From Sipunculus nudus (taxonomy: Eukaryota > Annelida > Sipuncula > Golfingiida > Sipunculidae), in assembly GCA_026874595.1 (NCBI GenBank), contig CM049307.1, positions 38,172,862 through 38,236,861 on the forward strand: a DNA stretch of 64,000 nucleotides, written 5' to 3'. Positions 1-13,211 of the stretch are shown here, in pieces; the stretch's first letter is position 1, and the number at the start of each line of letters is the position of its first letter. The position numbers were made by a program, and so were the translations under genes. The notes beneath the pieces are model-generated. The model was not told where the DNA came from and did no database searches. It was given only the letters and a program-made list of their open reading frames with translations.

Positions 1-59
1 AATGGCAGGTGAGCCACATGTTGAAGATGGAAGGCATGTCATGAAAAGTTTGGCTTAAA

Positions 60-340
60 ATGCACCCACTATCTTTTTATAGAAGTGGGGTCTGTGACCT
101 TGACCTGAGACCTCATGACCCCAAAATTAATAGGTGTCTTACTGTCAAGGTGGGTCATATATCAGTCAAATTTAAAATTAACATTTCAATCAAAACTGGA
201 GTCACTGTGAAATTAATTTGTGGACAGATGGCCCCTGTGACCTTGGACTTTATGACCCCAAACTCAATAGGATTCTTCCCCCATTGGCAGTCCAGCTATA
301 TATGTGCAAAAAATCAAATGCATCCACAATCTTTTTAAAC
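60..340 (-). repeat. family B-type tandem units (fragment)
   Basis: Two partial units of the family B repeat found at 9600-10560, recognisable by the phrase 'dual TGACCT half-sites, then CATGACCCCAAAA, then a thymine-rich stretch, then CATATA-AGTCAAGTTTGAAAT'. Cut by the window edge or truncated; no terminal hairpin or CTAG seen here. Confidence 0.6.
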
Positions 341-364
341 AACACCAAATGCATCAACAATCTT

Positions 365-900
365 TTTAAACAACACCACCACAAAAGTGCATAATACGGG
401 CTATCTTATGTCTTGTGACCTCTGACCTCATTAAATGTGTGAAATCTGCTGGGGAATCTAACTGAGGTGATTAACTCTATTGGTAAATATGTATAATGAG
501 TTTCATGAAAATCCATAGAATTTTTGTTTAGTCACCATGTCCCTCCAAAGTGCAGTGACCTCTGACCTCATTAAATATGCCTGGATTTTGCTGGAAATCG
601 AACTTAGGCAAGATATTTTATTGATTAACATTTCTGAGGAGTCTTATAAAAATCCTTCAGATTCTTTATAAGTTATTGCAGCATCACCACAAAGTAGCCT
701 AGTGACCAATGACCTTATTAAATATGCATGGATTTTGCCCATAATCGAACTCAGGCAAGATAATCTGTTGGTAAGTAGTTATGGTGAGTTTGGTAAAAAT
801 CCTTCAAAAACCAATCAGTTATCATGGCGACACTTAAAGTTAAGCGACATACAGACAGACGGACAGACGATGGGTTACAATAATACTTCCGTCATATGAC
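365..900. repeat. ~530-bp dispersed repeat with three internal units, copy 1
   Basis: Starts at ACCACCACAAAAGTGCATAA and runs through three diverged ~130-bp units that each contain GTGACCTCTGACCTCATTAAA or a near copy, ending in a GACAGACGGACAGAC stretch. A second copy at 8478-9000 has the same order of units and the same start (ACCACAAATGGTGCATAA). Confidence 0.65.
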
Positions 901-1209
901 CGGCATATAAAAAGTGGGACCTGTGTCTGTAAACTTGATCTTTGATCCATAAATCGATACAGATTATGCTTTAGTGGTGGGCCATATTTAAGTCAAGTGT
1001 TATATCCATATGTCAATCCAAACTTGAATTTATATCATCCGGGAACAAATTTGTGGATGGACAGACAGACAGTCAGTAAGACGAACAGACCAACAGACAG
1101 GGTGATTACTAATACTACAGAGACCTGCTTATGATCTGATAAACAAACCAGGTTTCAAGACACTAGATGAAACCACAGCTGAGAAAATGACTTGACTGCT
1201 TCAGTTTTA

Positions 1210-2110
1210 AGCTGAAAGAGGCTAAAATTACTATGTTTTTGTCCGTAAAAAACAGGTCAATGTAGGTTGGGCCACAAATACCTCATTTCAAATATGAGTC
1301 CTATAACCAATATTAGCACAAACTTGGTGATGCAAGCTCCTGTCTTTTCTGAGATTATGTTAGTATGCTTACTATGCCAAATAACTAAGTTCAAATTCCT
1401 GAAATACGGCCTAAATTCATCAAACCCAAACCATTTGAATAAACTTAAGAGTGCTCATCTCTGGGATCACTTCTGTAAAATATTGAAGAATTTGGCTGAA
1501 TGATTTCTGAGAAGATTTTCAAAGGTTTTCAAGCTTTGCCCCGTAAAATATAATTTCATGCAGGGGGTGCCACAAAAAGCCCAATACCACAACATTTGAT
1601 ATGTGATGGATTTTTGAGTAAAATTTGGGGATGCTAGCTCCTGCTATTCCTGAAAAATTATTGGTTCATGATCGATGACCCCTGTACAAAAAAGGTTGAT
1701 GCAGGTGGCTCCACCAACACCTCAATTTCAAATATGACTCATGTAACCAACATTTGCATCAAATTTGCTGATGATAGCTCAAGCCATTCATGAGATTGTA
1801 ATTTTAGTATGCTTTTTAGCCAAAAGACTAAGTTTAGCTTCCCCTAACTTGGCCAAAAATCACCAAACTCAAACCATTTGAACAACTTGAGAAAGATTGT
1901 TCCTGGGATAATTTCTGTGAATTATTGAATAAATTTGCTTGACGGTTTCGGAGAAGAAAATTTTTTAAAGTTTTTTAGCTTTTACCCTATAAAATCTAAG
2001 TCAATGCAGATAGCCAAAAATAAGCACAATCCAATAAAGTTTGACCTGTGACTGATTATTTCATAACATTTGGCGCTGCTAGCTCTGATGGTTTTTGAGA
2101 TAGTAAGGGT
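1210..2110. repeat. two diverged ~480-bp direct repeats
   Basis: The stretch from about 1245 (AGGTCAATGTAGGTTGGGCCAC) is repeated from about 1690 (GGTTGATGCAGGTGGCTCCACC), followed in both by CTCATTTCAAATATGA, then TTTTCTGAGATT or CATGAGATT and a shared AACTAAGTTCA/TTTAG part. Old and diverged. Confidence 0.55.
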
Positions 2111-2279
2111 TAACCTAAGGACGACTTGGTCAGACGCTGCGCCAATCGCATACGCTCACAGGTTTGCTTAAAAACTTCAGGTGGTGACACCAGTAGTGGA
2201 ACTGACAAAACTAGTCATTGTCAATATTCAAGGCAATAAACAAGGCTATCCATGGAATATTATCAAGATACTTGAGGTT

Positions 2280-2526
2280 TTGTTTCATTTTTTAAATTTT
2301 TCTGGGAGGGTATTTTTAAGCCTCATAGCTAGGAGGATAAAGGTCGCAAAGTACTAATTTTGTGTTTCCAAGAAGATTTTTTTATTGACCTCCTTAGTTA
2401 GAAGTTTCTAGGGTCAGTAGTTACAATATGTGCCTTGCTAACAGATGGCTGGACACCCGGACAGCAGGACTATTAAGACAGCTGGACCATTCCTATACCT
2501 CAGTTGACTTAGTCAGCTGAGCTAAA
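2280..2526 (-). repeat. family E repeat fragment with terminal hairpin
   Basis: On the minus strand this begins with TTTTTAGCTCAGCTGACTAA (a hairpin remnant) and continues into GCAAGGCACA, CTGACCCTAGAAACTTCTAA and AGGTCAATAAAAAAATC. The same order is found on the plus strand at 39842-40030. Confidence 0.6.
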
Positions 2527-4109
2527 AATGGCTCCATGATCTTATTCCAAATATCATTATTATTCATGTCCCCGCAACAAACCAACACAGATCGTGCAGT
2601 TGAGTTGGAAATATTTGTTATAAGTCTCCCTTGATGTTTGATTCATTAAGGGCAATGGCATACATCAAATGCTTTGGGTACAGAGGTTATACAATGTCAG
2701 TAAATACAATGCATGTGAATTGTGGTTGTTGTGCTTTGAGATTATGGAACTATTTCACGGTTGTATATAGATTTGCTGATGTTTGTTATCTGTTGGTCTG
2801 TATAATTCATTTTGACTGTTAACACATAGACTATTCATTGTATATGAAACAGAAAGTTTGTGTGTTTTCACAGACTTAGCAATCTTTAACAAATGCTATG
2901 ATCTGTGTCAGGAACATAATATTTATAAATGTAGGATAATTACTGATGAACATTTTGTTTTGTACAGCTTTTTATAGCATGTTTTAGAATATGAATAGGG
3001 AGCTTTAGAAATGCTGTATATTATATTATCATACAATTATATTATATTATTATCAGCAAATTAATCATAAGGTGGTCTCAAAATCAGGTCTTAACAATTC
3101 TATTGAGAAACAGATCCAATAGCTGCTGAGCAAAACTTTTCTCATTTTCTGACTGATGGGAAGTTGCAGATAACCTAGAAAACTAAGTGTACCAGTCTGG
3201 TAGATTGATTGTACCAATTTCAGACCAATCGGAAACTGTTACTGTAGCTGAATATAGAAGTTCTTTAAATATGTATGGAACTGATTTCATCAGAATGTAT
3301 ATAAAATAACCGTTTGCACTGGTAGCGGTCTGGTTTTATGACACTCAATACCTAGATGTGATGTATTTGACTTGTGTACAACTTCTTGTTATGTTTGCAT
3401 TTATTATAACAAATAAATAAGTTTTAAAAAGCAACCACAACACACAGGGAATCTGTATTTAGATATCAGCACTGGGAATAATATCCTCAGGTCCATACAC
3501 AAGATTTACTTTCTTCCAGACCTTACATAAATATAAAAATCTCACATATTATATAGTTAAAATAAAGTACTACAGCCCTGTTTAGTGATACAGATCTACC
3601 AGTAACAGCAGAGTAGAAATCAAGTTCTATCAGATCAGAGAGTACATAACTCTTTGCGAGTAACAAAGTTTTATGAAACTTGGGTCTATCCATTCATAAC
3701 ATTCTCTGGTAATTCATGGATCAAAAATGCATATTAAAATTTGGTTAGATATGCACAACTGCCATTACATTATTCAAAGTTCTAAACAAACAAACTCATG
3801 CATTAAATTTATAGTTGGACTGAAGCCATGATCCTACACCAATTAAATGTATTATCAGTCAATGATAAAATAGTCCAGTCACCTTTCCCTTTATAACAAC
3901 AGGTATCACGCAGTGAACAAGCGGACAGTGGTTTTATGTACATGATATATACATTTATACGCTAGATCTGTCAACAGTATCACTCTGATAGAGCTAGGTT
4001 GATATTTCAAGTACTAGTTATTGTGGTAAAGGACACTATTTTCTCATACTCAACGTACTACAACATGTACCTGACCAGTATGAAGGACAAAAGGGGAGGA
4101 AGTTCCACA

Positions 4110-4871
4110 GAAATACAATGTGGCAGATACAATGGCTGCTGAGCAAAACTTTTCTGACTGATTGGAAGTTGCAGAAAACTTAGAAAATATACAGCACTGT
4201 ACCAGTCTGGTGGACTAATTTTACCCTTTTCCTTAAATTTGTTAAGCAGTTTTTAAGTAAGCTTATCATTAATTTTAAGGAATTATATAAATATCACAGT
4301 GCTAAAAAAATATAGTCTTTTATTTTTGCTAATTTTAAAAAAAATAAGAGATTTTGGTCAAATTTTGGGTATACAATTTAATTTTGATTAATTAAAGTTA
4401 TATTACTGGAAAAAGGTCCTTAGCTCTAACATGTTTTGTGTTAAGTGATCAAATATCTTTACAGATTTTTTTACAAAATGCATTATGTTTAAGCCCATAA
4501 CTTTTTTTAATTATATAATACAGACCTTATTTCTGGCATGTACATAGGAGCTATATAGAGGTATATTTATGGTAAATATGAGGAAAAACAAATGAGTGGT
4601 TTTGATATTAGGCAGTCCTAAAGTGTGAAAATAGGGTTTTAATAAAAAATTGAGGTTTTTCCTTAATTTCTCAAAGTAACAAAGCGGCAAAGACCCAGTT
4701 TTCGCCTTGGTAGGAGATCTTGGGGACATCTAACATTATGCCCAACTTTGGATTCCTAGGTCTTACGGTTTCAAAACTTGCCACATCTACGGACGGACGG
4801 ACAGACCGACAGACACATGACGGACAATGGACCATGACTATAGCTCAGATGACTTATAGTCAGCTGAGCTA
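4110..4871 (-). repeat. family E-like repeat with intact terminal hairpin
   Basis: The right end (4841-4871) is a hairpin: TAGCTCAGATGACT, five-base loop, AGTCAGCTGAGCTA, with 13 of 14 pairs. The body (from about 4205) is paralogous to 12620-13211: both contain ATTTTGGGTA-ACAATT, 'GTTTAGACCCATAAC' or a near copy, and 'GGTAGGAGAT-TTGGGGACATCTAAC'. Confidence 0.6.
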
Positions 4872-6243
4872 AAAAATGAACAGAAATAATGAACAACCAC
4901 TGTGAACAGATATATATTACATGGAAAAGTAAAACTTTGATACCTGTATGTTACATATATAGTTTATTCTGTGATCACATACCATAAAAGCTTTGCTGGA
5001 TCACATCAAAAGATTTTCAATTTTTCAAGGAATATTTTCATGATTTACAGTCTATCAAAGACAGCACAGAAGTTAAACATGATTGGGACTGATTATGTTG
5101 AAAATAAATAATACAGGTTTATGTGGACTAACTACTAATACTCAAATGATATAACAACAGATTGTGTAAAGGCTTGCAGACAAATTGTACCAAGCCTGTA
5201 TAAATGTCTTTTGATGTAACCAATCAATGCACGATTATTTTGCTTCCATGAGGAGCCATGATCTTTTTTGGTGCATGGAAAAACCAAAAACAGTCATTAC
5301 GTGGCCATCCTAGCCAATTAGTAACAAATATTAACAGTTTCTCTCAATATGAGCCTGAACTCCATAAATTACACTAATTTACAGAAACAAAGATTAAGAA
5401 AAGGTAAGATGAACTGCAGTGAAACCCAAAAAATATACTCAATACTATAGTCATATCTCTCACCATATATATACAGTAAAGATCAATATTTTGCATGATA
5501 CTGGTTTATCACCAAACTCTGGCATTGGCAAAATTAAAGTGATATTATATTGCTGAAGTCAAAGAGTTTCGTCATCCTGGGCTTAACTAGCTGCTGACAT
5601 ATATTCCCATTAGTCTGGGGGTAATTGAGGTTTTCTGGCACTGTGATTCCATAGAAGTTTCATCCACAGTTCTGGAGTTTCACTGATTGCTCTTGCTAAC
5701 ACTGGACAAGCAGGCAATCTCACAAGCTGAAGACTAGTCAACCATGATCAAGGGACGGTCAGCCAGGGAAATTGATCCGATGGTTGCCATGGCAAAGCAC
5801 CCAGTATCTTGGTAGCAAGTCATACAGGGTAACCCTGAGGCTGTTATAAATACAAACTATATGATGTATATAAAAATAGCCTTTTAAAAATGACTTTTGT
5901 AAATAGGATTTCATGCAAGGGGATCAAAGATATTTTGAAGATGTGCCATGGTAAAATCTGGGCAAAATTTCAGGTACTGATTTTATTTTTATGATAATAA
6001 CTTGAAAAATTTACAAAATTCAGAACTAATTTTGGTTTCACAATTGAATCTTAATTAAACAAAGTTATATACTTGGAAACAAGGCCTACAGGCCTAATGC
6101 GAACCTGTGCAAAGTTTGGGAGTATGAATGGAGGTTTATTTTTTAAATTTAATATTGATCCTCTTAAGTCCTACCTTAGTCATTATGATTTCAGCAAAAT
6201 GGACGTTTCGGACCTGCAAGTTTCAGACTAGGACATTTTAAAA

Positions 6244-6802
6244 CTAGAATATGGGTAGGCGACAAGCGACTGTGTATCCGCAGAAATAAGAGTGGGACGG
6301 GTGAAGTGAGGCATGGATTAAGTGGCAAGGGGAATAGAGTGAGGTGTGTTGCATATTAGCATGGATGTCTGCAGCAAAAACGTGAATGTAGGTCGTGCCA
6401 TCTGTCATAAAATCAAGAAAATTGTCCAGGATGTATAAACCTGCAAAATTTCAGGTGAATAAGTCAAACCACTGCTGAGATATGAGTGATTTTATCCCAA
6501 GGCAGATGAACAGATGGACGCTGTACATAAGTGGTTGCAGGTGGCGCGACCAGTTTTGCCTATGATGAAGAGCTATGTGAGATCTATACACAAGCAAAAT
6601 TTTGGCCCAATCAGTCAGACCGTTCCCGAGATATGAGCTTGGATGTCTGCACAGTAAAAGTGAATGTAGGTGGCGCCACCTGTCATAAAATCAAGAAAGC
6701 TGTCCAGGTTGTATAAACCTGCAAAATTTCAGATGGATAAGTCAAACCACTTCTAAGATATGAGTGATTTTATAGCTCAGATGACTATTTGTCAGCTGAG
6801 CT
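6244..6802 (-). mobile_element. family A copy on the minus strand with a family E hairpin at its other end
   Basis: The left end reads, on the minus strand, ...TGCGGATACAC, a stem-loop AGTCGCTTGTCGCCT, then CTAG followed by T's: the family A 3' terminus. The body has family A units (GTGGCGC-ACC, 'TGTCATAAAATCAAGAAA'). The right end (6773-6802) is the family E hairpin instead of the family A one. No coding capacity. Confidence 0.6.
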
Positions 6803-8477
6803 AAAAATGGTTGTTGCAGTAAGAATTTTAGAACGCTCTTCACTGGGATACCTGATCTTAAACTAAAATAACAGCAGATTTTCTTGTTCATCCAATGTGT
6901 CAGTGGTTGACTAGTCGCTTGTCACATTTACTATAGTACATGGTTAAGGGATCATCATGATGACATTGAAAGTGTGCGTCAAAAAGAGTACAGTATATCA
7001 AAATCAAGAGGCTATCAGCTCTTGCCTTATATTGAGTTGACCTGTTTCAGATACAGTTCAATGTGGTAACAGTTATCTCTCATTATAAGATTACACATAT
7101 CTGGATCAGTCAGGCCCCTGGAGAGTGCGTCAGGTATATTATTGACATAGGAGAGATTGTCTGGATCTTATTTGTGTTTACGAGACAAAAGTGTGCTATA
7201 AATATAGAAATTTTGATAACAGAGCTATTTAAGGAAGTCAAAATATGTCTGATTTATTTATATATTTGTTACTGGAGTTTGTACAGGTTTAGTTATTACA
7301 CTATTTTGACCTGATTTGGCAACTTACTAAAGGTAATCAGTTTGATCATGTAATATTTAACCTTGAGTCTATTCTTGCATAATAATGCATATAAAACAAG
7401 TCCTCTTGAAACCTGAAATAAGAAATTCAAGATTCTTAAATACTTGATATAATTTTTAAAGCCTCTTCATACATAACTGCTATAATATCATTGACAGTGA
7501 AGTATTTTTTTATATTCTTCAATGTGGTATTGATACAGCAAACTCAGGTTTTTATATATAAGCGAGTATTTCTTTAAATATAAATCTTTATAAATAACAA
7601 TCTGTACAACTCACATTAAAGTTACTTATTCATGAAAAGCACTGATCAAAATACCCCTGCAAACAGACAGGCTTTCTGAGCTACCTAGATTTAAAATTTT
7701 ATTTAATGCAGAATATTCTTACAATAAATGCCAAAGAATATATTGGCTATTAACAATGAACTAGTACTGGTACAGCTCTGCTATTACTGGTATTTCCCAG
7801 ACTTGTGTCCGACAAATGTGGACATGCCAAAGCAAAGTGGTGGGGGCATGATGTAGGATGCGTGCCACAATGACAAACATGGTTTCATGAACTGAAATAA
7901 CTTAGTGATTAAGCATTGTATCTAGCACATTTAAATATATTATAATGTAAATAACAATAAATCCTCCATGTACACTGCAGCCTACAGGTCAAGTTCAAAC
8001 ATTAATACTATCTAGCTCTGTAAACAAGAGTAGAGTACTTATAACAGATCTGGTGGCCAGCACTAGGCCAAGCCCAGCTACACAGCCCCAGCTCCTCAAT
8101 GACCTTGAGCTGGCCAGATTGTGAATGAATAAGGGTGACTCGCACCCAGGCTGGCTGGTTTATACCAGTCAGGGTGCGTACACAACAAACTCTCTGATAA
8201 TATGTGTTTATAAAAACATGAAAAGCAGTTAAATATACTAAGATACAGGCTAAGGAACAGTTCATGTTTCCTAATTTTGTAAATTTATATGAATATCCTG
8301 ATTTAACAGTTTTGAAAGCTCACACTCTAATTTACTTTTTCAACTTATCACCAAGAGGACCTTGTTCCAGTCCATGTACAATATCATTCAGTGCCAAAAA
8401 TGGCTCACTTTTAAATTCATTTGTGTATAGCTGACTACATCAGCATTTACATACCAATGAATGTTAAGATGAACTAT

Positions 8478-9000
8478 GATAACAAGAGCACCACAAATGG
8501 TGCATAATACGCCCGTCATGTAACTGGTGACCTCTAACCTCATCAAATATGTGCAAATTTTGCTGAGAATGTAATTCAGGTGAGAATCTGTATTGGTAAA
8601 TATTTACAAAGAGAGTCATCAAAATCCATAAGATTTTTGGTAAGTCACTCTGGTGTCACCAAAGTCTGCCGACCTCTGACCTCATGAAATATGTGGATTT
8701 AGCTCGAATTTAAACTTAAACGAGATATTATATATTTCTGTTGCGTTTTATAAAAATTCATCTTATTCCTTGTCAGTTATCGCTGCGACACCGCAAAGTA
8801 GCCTAGGGACCTTTGACCTTATTCAAAACATGTGGATTTTGTCCATAATTGAACTCAGGCAGATAATCTATTGATACGTAGTTATGGTGAGTTTTGTGAA
8901 AATCCATCAATGCCCTGGTAAGTTATCACGGCGACACTAAAAGTTAACGGATGGACAGACTGTGGGTATACCATAATATGTCCTGTGATAGACAGGTGTA
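8478..9000. repeat. ~530-bp dispersed repeat with three internal units, copy 2
   Basis: Homologous over its length to 365-900, with the same three-unit layout and a matching GGATGGACAGACTG ending. Its class is unknown; the unit structure resembles the other non-autonomous rolling-circle elements in the window, but no CTAG terminus was found. Confidence 0.65.
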
Positions 9001-9460
9001 TGAAATGGCAAAACTGGAATCAGTAGTTAATGCAAACCTGCTGATATGTTGTCTATTATAATCCAAAAGGATAAAATTTGACTGCAGTTCATTTTTCATT
9101 AATTACTTTTCATACAATGTGGTACTTTTCTTTAATCCCGCCATGGTCATTCCAAACATTATACTCACACTGTATTTTAATCACTTTATGAAGGGGACTA
9201 TTTTAAAGCGAAATTTACTGTTAGTTTAATCAATATAGTAGAAGATCTTATAAAGATGAGAATGGAAACTAAATTTTTTTTCAAGGAGTGTCATCAGTAG
9301 ACCTGTTTGCATTGTTTGTTTAGTTAGTCTCTGGGGTAGTTTCAGGATGGTTTGTCTCTCTACTCCAATGTTTTAGGAAGTTGAGTCAGTCAGTGCCAGA
9401 ACATATTTTTGCAAATTCCCTTTCTGTGTTATCTCTGTATATTGTGTTCCTATTGTAAAA

Positions 9461-11190
9461 CTAGACATTTCTTGGCACCGCAGGTGCCAGAGTATCCCCA
9501 GACATAGTAGGGCCCCCCCCCCCCCCCTTAAGAATAGGCCCCTATTTTTAGCAGCATATACTGACACTTGGCTAGCAATTATTGTTTCTTCCATCTATCA
9601 ATCCACAATCTTTTTGAAGATGTTGGTCCTATGACCTTTATCTTTTTAAAGATGTGTCCTGTGACCTTGACCTTTGACCTCATGACCCCAAAATCAATTC
9701 GGGTCTTGCTTTTCCAATGGGACATATACAAGTCAAGTTTGAAATCTATACATCAATAAAAGCAGGAATTATTATCCAGAAACTAATTTTTGGACAGATG
9801 GCTCCTGTGACCTTCACCTTTGACCTTGTGACCTCAAAATTGATAGGGTTCTTCCTCTCTTGGCAGGTGAACTATATGTGCAAGATGAAAGATCTGAGAT
9901 GAAATGTTTGGCTGAAAATGCATCCACATCTTTTTAAAGATGTGTCCTGTGACCTTGACCTTTGACCTCATGACCCCAAAATCAATTCGGGTCTTGCTTT
10001 TCCGATGGGTCATATACAAGTCAAGTTTGAAATCCATACATGAATAAAAGCAGGAATTATTCAGAAACTAATTTTTGGACAGATGGCTCCTGTGACCTTC
10101 GCCTTTGACCTTGTGACCTCAAAATTGATAGGGGTTTTCCACTCTTGGCAGGTGAAATATATGTGCAAGATGAAAGATCTGAGATGAATTGTTTGGCTGA
10201 AAATGCATCCAATACCTTTTTAAAGATGTTTCCTGGGACCTTGACCTTTGACCTCATGACCCCAAAATCAATTCGGGTCTTGCTTTTCCAATGGGACATA
10301 TATAAGTCAAGTTTGAAATCAATACATCCAGAAACTAATTTTTGAACAGATAGCTCCTGTGGCCTTGACCTTTAACCTTGTGACCCCAAAATTGATATGG
10401 ATCATCCACTATTGGCAAGTGAGCTATATATTCAAGATGGAAGACCTGGGATGAAAGTTTGGCTTAAAATGCATGGCTTAAAATGCATCCACAGTATCTT
10501 TTAAGATGCGAGTCCAGTGACCTTGACCTTTGACCTAATGACCCTAGAACCTATAGGGTTCTTACTTTAGTGGTGGGCCATACATAAGTCACGTTTGAAA
10601 TCCGTATGGCTATCAACACTGGAGATATCATAAGAGGTGTGTGATTTTCACCAAATATGGACACATTAAAGGTCAAGGACACTCTCATGGTTAAGGTCAT
10701 GAACCAAATGTAAATAGACCTCATCCCATAACCCATCTCTCTACATATGCATAATATGAAAAAAATCTGTCCATTAGTTTTTTACTTATAATGCTTACAG
10801 TACTGTTAAGTGGCAATTATGGGGGTATTGAAAGGCGCAAAAACAAGAAAAGGTTAATAGGTGGCGCCACCAGTTTCTGGTATATCACAAGGCTATTCAA
10901 GATATTCGGCCACCTTGATTTTTGGACCAGTCCATGCGAGCTTACTTGAGATATTTAAGAATCTGTCTTATTTTCAGCAAAAATGGACCTATTCAAGGTC
11001 AAGGTCACTCTCCTAGCATATGTCATGACCCCATTTTAAATAGGCTTCGTCCCCTTACCTATATCTATTCAAATGTAAAGTTTGAAAAAGATCAGTGAAA
11101 TATTTTTTGAGTTATCCCGCTCACAAGGTTTTTCTGCGGCGGCGTGACCGTCATGAAACCATAGTATCCCGACTTTGTCTGGGGATACAA
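9461..11190 (-). mobile_element. family B: non-autonomous Helentron-like element
   Basis: Reading the minus strand: TT then GTATCCCCAGAC, a short spacer, and GTCGGGATAC (5' hairpin, 11163-11188); a CCGCCGC stretch; several tandem units of ~270 bp in 9590-10560; a second GTCTGGGGATAC (9488-9503 region); a stem-loop GGCACC-TGC-GGTGCC (9474-9488); AAGAAATGT; CTAG; then TTTT. This layout, with subterminal inverted repeats, 3' stem-loop and T|T target, is that of Helentron-associated non-autonomous elements. No Rep/helicase frame inside. Confidence 0.65.
9590..10560. repeat. tandem units with AGGTCA-type half-site clusters
   Basis: Each unit has TGACCTTGACCTTTGACCT or a one- to two-base variant: 9662-9680, 9950-9968, 10236-10254 (first half-site changed) and 10518-10536. 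Between them are shorter variants (TTCACCTTTGACCTTGTGACC near 9812, TTCGCCTTTGACC near 10097). The unit repeat length is about 280-290 bp. Confidence 0.8.
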
Positions 11191-12619
11191 TAACATGCAG
11201 TTACTAAAACTTACTTTGTAATACATACCAATGTTCCAAATTACCTAGATGCAATGTGAGAAAAGAACCAGGGTCCCACAGATTTTCTATGAAAACCTTC
11301 ATACATTTCTTTAACAAGGGACCCATGGGTCACAGCGCTCAGCTGAAGTTTGAAATTTTAGCAAATGCAAAACATGCAAAATATTCTTTTGTAATTTTTG
11401 TCATATATATAAGCATATAAGAAGCTAAGAGGATAGGGGCCCTCCTACTTAGTCATAGTAAAGTTCTAAATATATGATTGCAAAACTAATACTCTGACAA
11501 GACTGTCATGAAGAAAAACAGTATATTTAAAGTTTTGAGATACTTCGATGCATATGAAAAATTTACAGATGGATAGGCAAGGTGACAGAATGGACTGATA
11601 CCTTTATTTCACTTTCAGGGGAGTAATGCATTCAAGTTTATATTAAAATACCTATTTTATTTCAGCATATCCACTTTTTTCATTAATAGTTTTTATTAGA
11701 TTCATTTTTTTTTTATTTACAAGTTTTGTATATTTGTTTGAAAAAAATCTGAAAATATATTTAAAAATATCAGAAATCTAAGTTGCAATCATTATTTTAT
11801 CCATAGTTTACCTCATTTTGGGTCATATTATGCATACACATATATTTTATAATTTTTAAATCTCAAATTTTTAAACTGAATTTAAAAGAAAATAATGCCA
11901 CAACATGGCATCTTCAAGATTATTCCTTGAATCACTATCAAAAAGTTTTGTACATTAGAGTGTTCAGTACATGCTTAATTTTATTCAATGAAATAACAGA
12001 TTCAGTAAATTCGATAAAATAAAAACATCTGTTCAAATAAAGTATACACACTGTTGGTTGAATGAGGGACACACAATATCATTGTGCTAATTACTATCTC
12101 AGCTATAATTTATTACTGGAATTAATATTTAATTGTACGCCTGGTGAAGTTTTTACACTTCTGAAGTAAGGAATTCCTTATCTGATGAACATCCACATTT
12201 TCATAGCAATACACCACCTTGTGGACACAATTAAATGTGCACTTTAATCATTGTAACCCTGGTGATACAAAACAAATCTAAAATGTAGCATAGCCTAGAA
12301 TAAGACAGAACCACATACAGAAAATTATAACATTCATCTAGTTTCTATCAGGGGGGGGGAAGGGGGGGGGGGGAGTGCAGGGCAGAGGTGAAGCCTGCTA
12401 GTAGTGGCCAAGCTGAGCCAAGGCAAGCTGCCTGGAGCAGGTTACCTAGCAGTTACACAGGTGAAAGCTGTACATCTAGTTGTGCTTGATGTAAACAACA
12501 CTTGTCATGGTGTGTGAAACTTGAATAAAAGCTACTCTTTTAAATCAATTCCTTTGAAATTTCAGATTTTATAAGATTAAATCCTTATGTATATATGCTG
12601 TGAAAATTAAATCAACAGT

Positions 12620-13211
12620 GCTTACAGGGAAAAAACGTGCCGTGGCCAAAGTTTGACATATTTAAGGTATTGATTTTTATTTATGCTAATAACTAAAAAT
12701 ATTTGCAAAATCAAGGTCTAATTTTGGGTAAACAATTGAATCTTGATTAAATAAAGTAATATCCCAGAAGAAAAAATCTCCAGCTTCAGCAATTCTCATG
12801 TTAAGTGAGTAATTTCCTGATATTTTAAAATTGCATTATGTTTAGACCCATAACATCAAAACAATAGGCAATACTGTTCTAATTTTTGGTATGTACATAG
12901 AAAATGTATAAAAGAATAAGCATACTAAATATGATCAAAAAAAGATCAGTGGTTTTGATATTAGGCAGCCTTGAACTGTAACAATCGCTTTTTAATGGAA
13001 AACTGAGGTTTTTCCTTGATTAGATAATATCTCAAAGGAACCAAGTCCTAATGACCCAATTTTCTGTATGGTAGGAGATTTTGGGGACATCTAACTGTAT
13101 GCAAAACTTTGGATTTGTAGGTCTAACTGTTTCAAAACGTGCCCTGTTAACAGACGGAGAGCCGGACGACGGACCACTACTATAGCTCAGATGACCTACA
13201 GTAAAGCTGGG
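12620..13211 (-). repeat. second copy of the 4.1-4.9 kb repeat
   Basis: Same order of blocks as 4205-4871, ending in a decayed hairpin (TATAGCTCAGATGACC at 13181). Confidence 0.6.
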
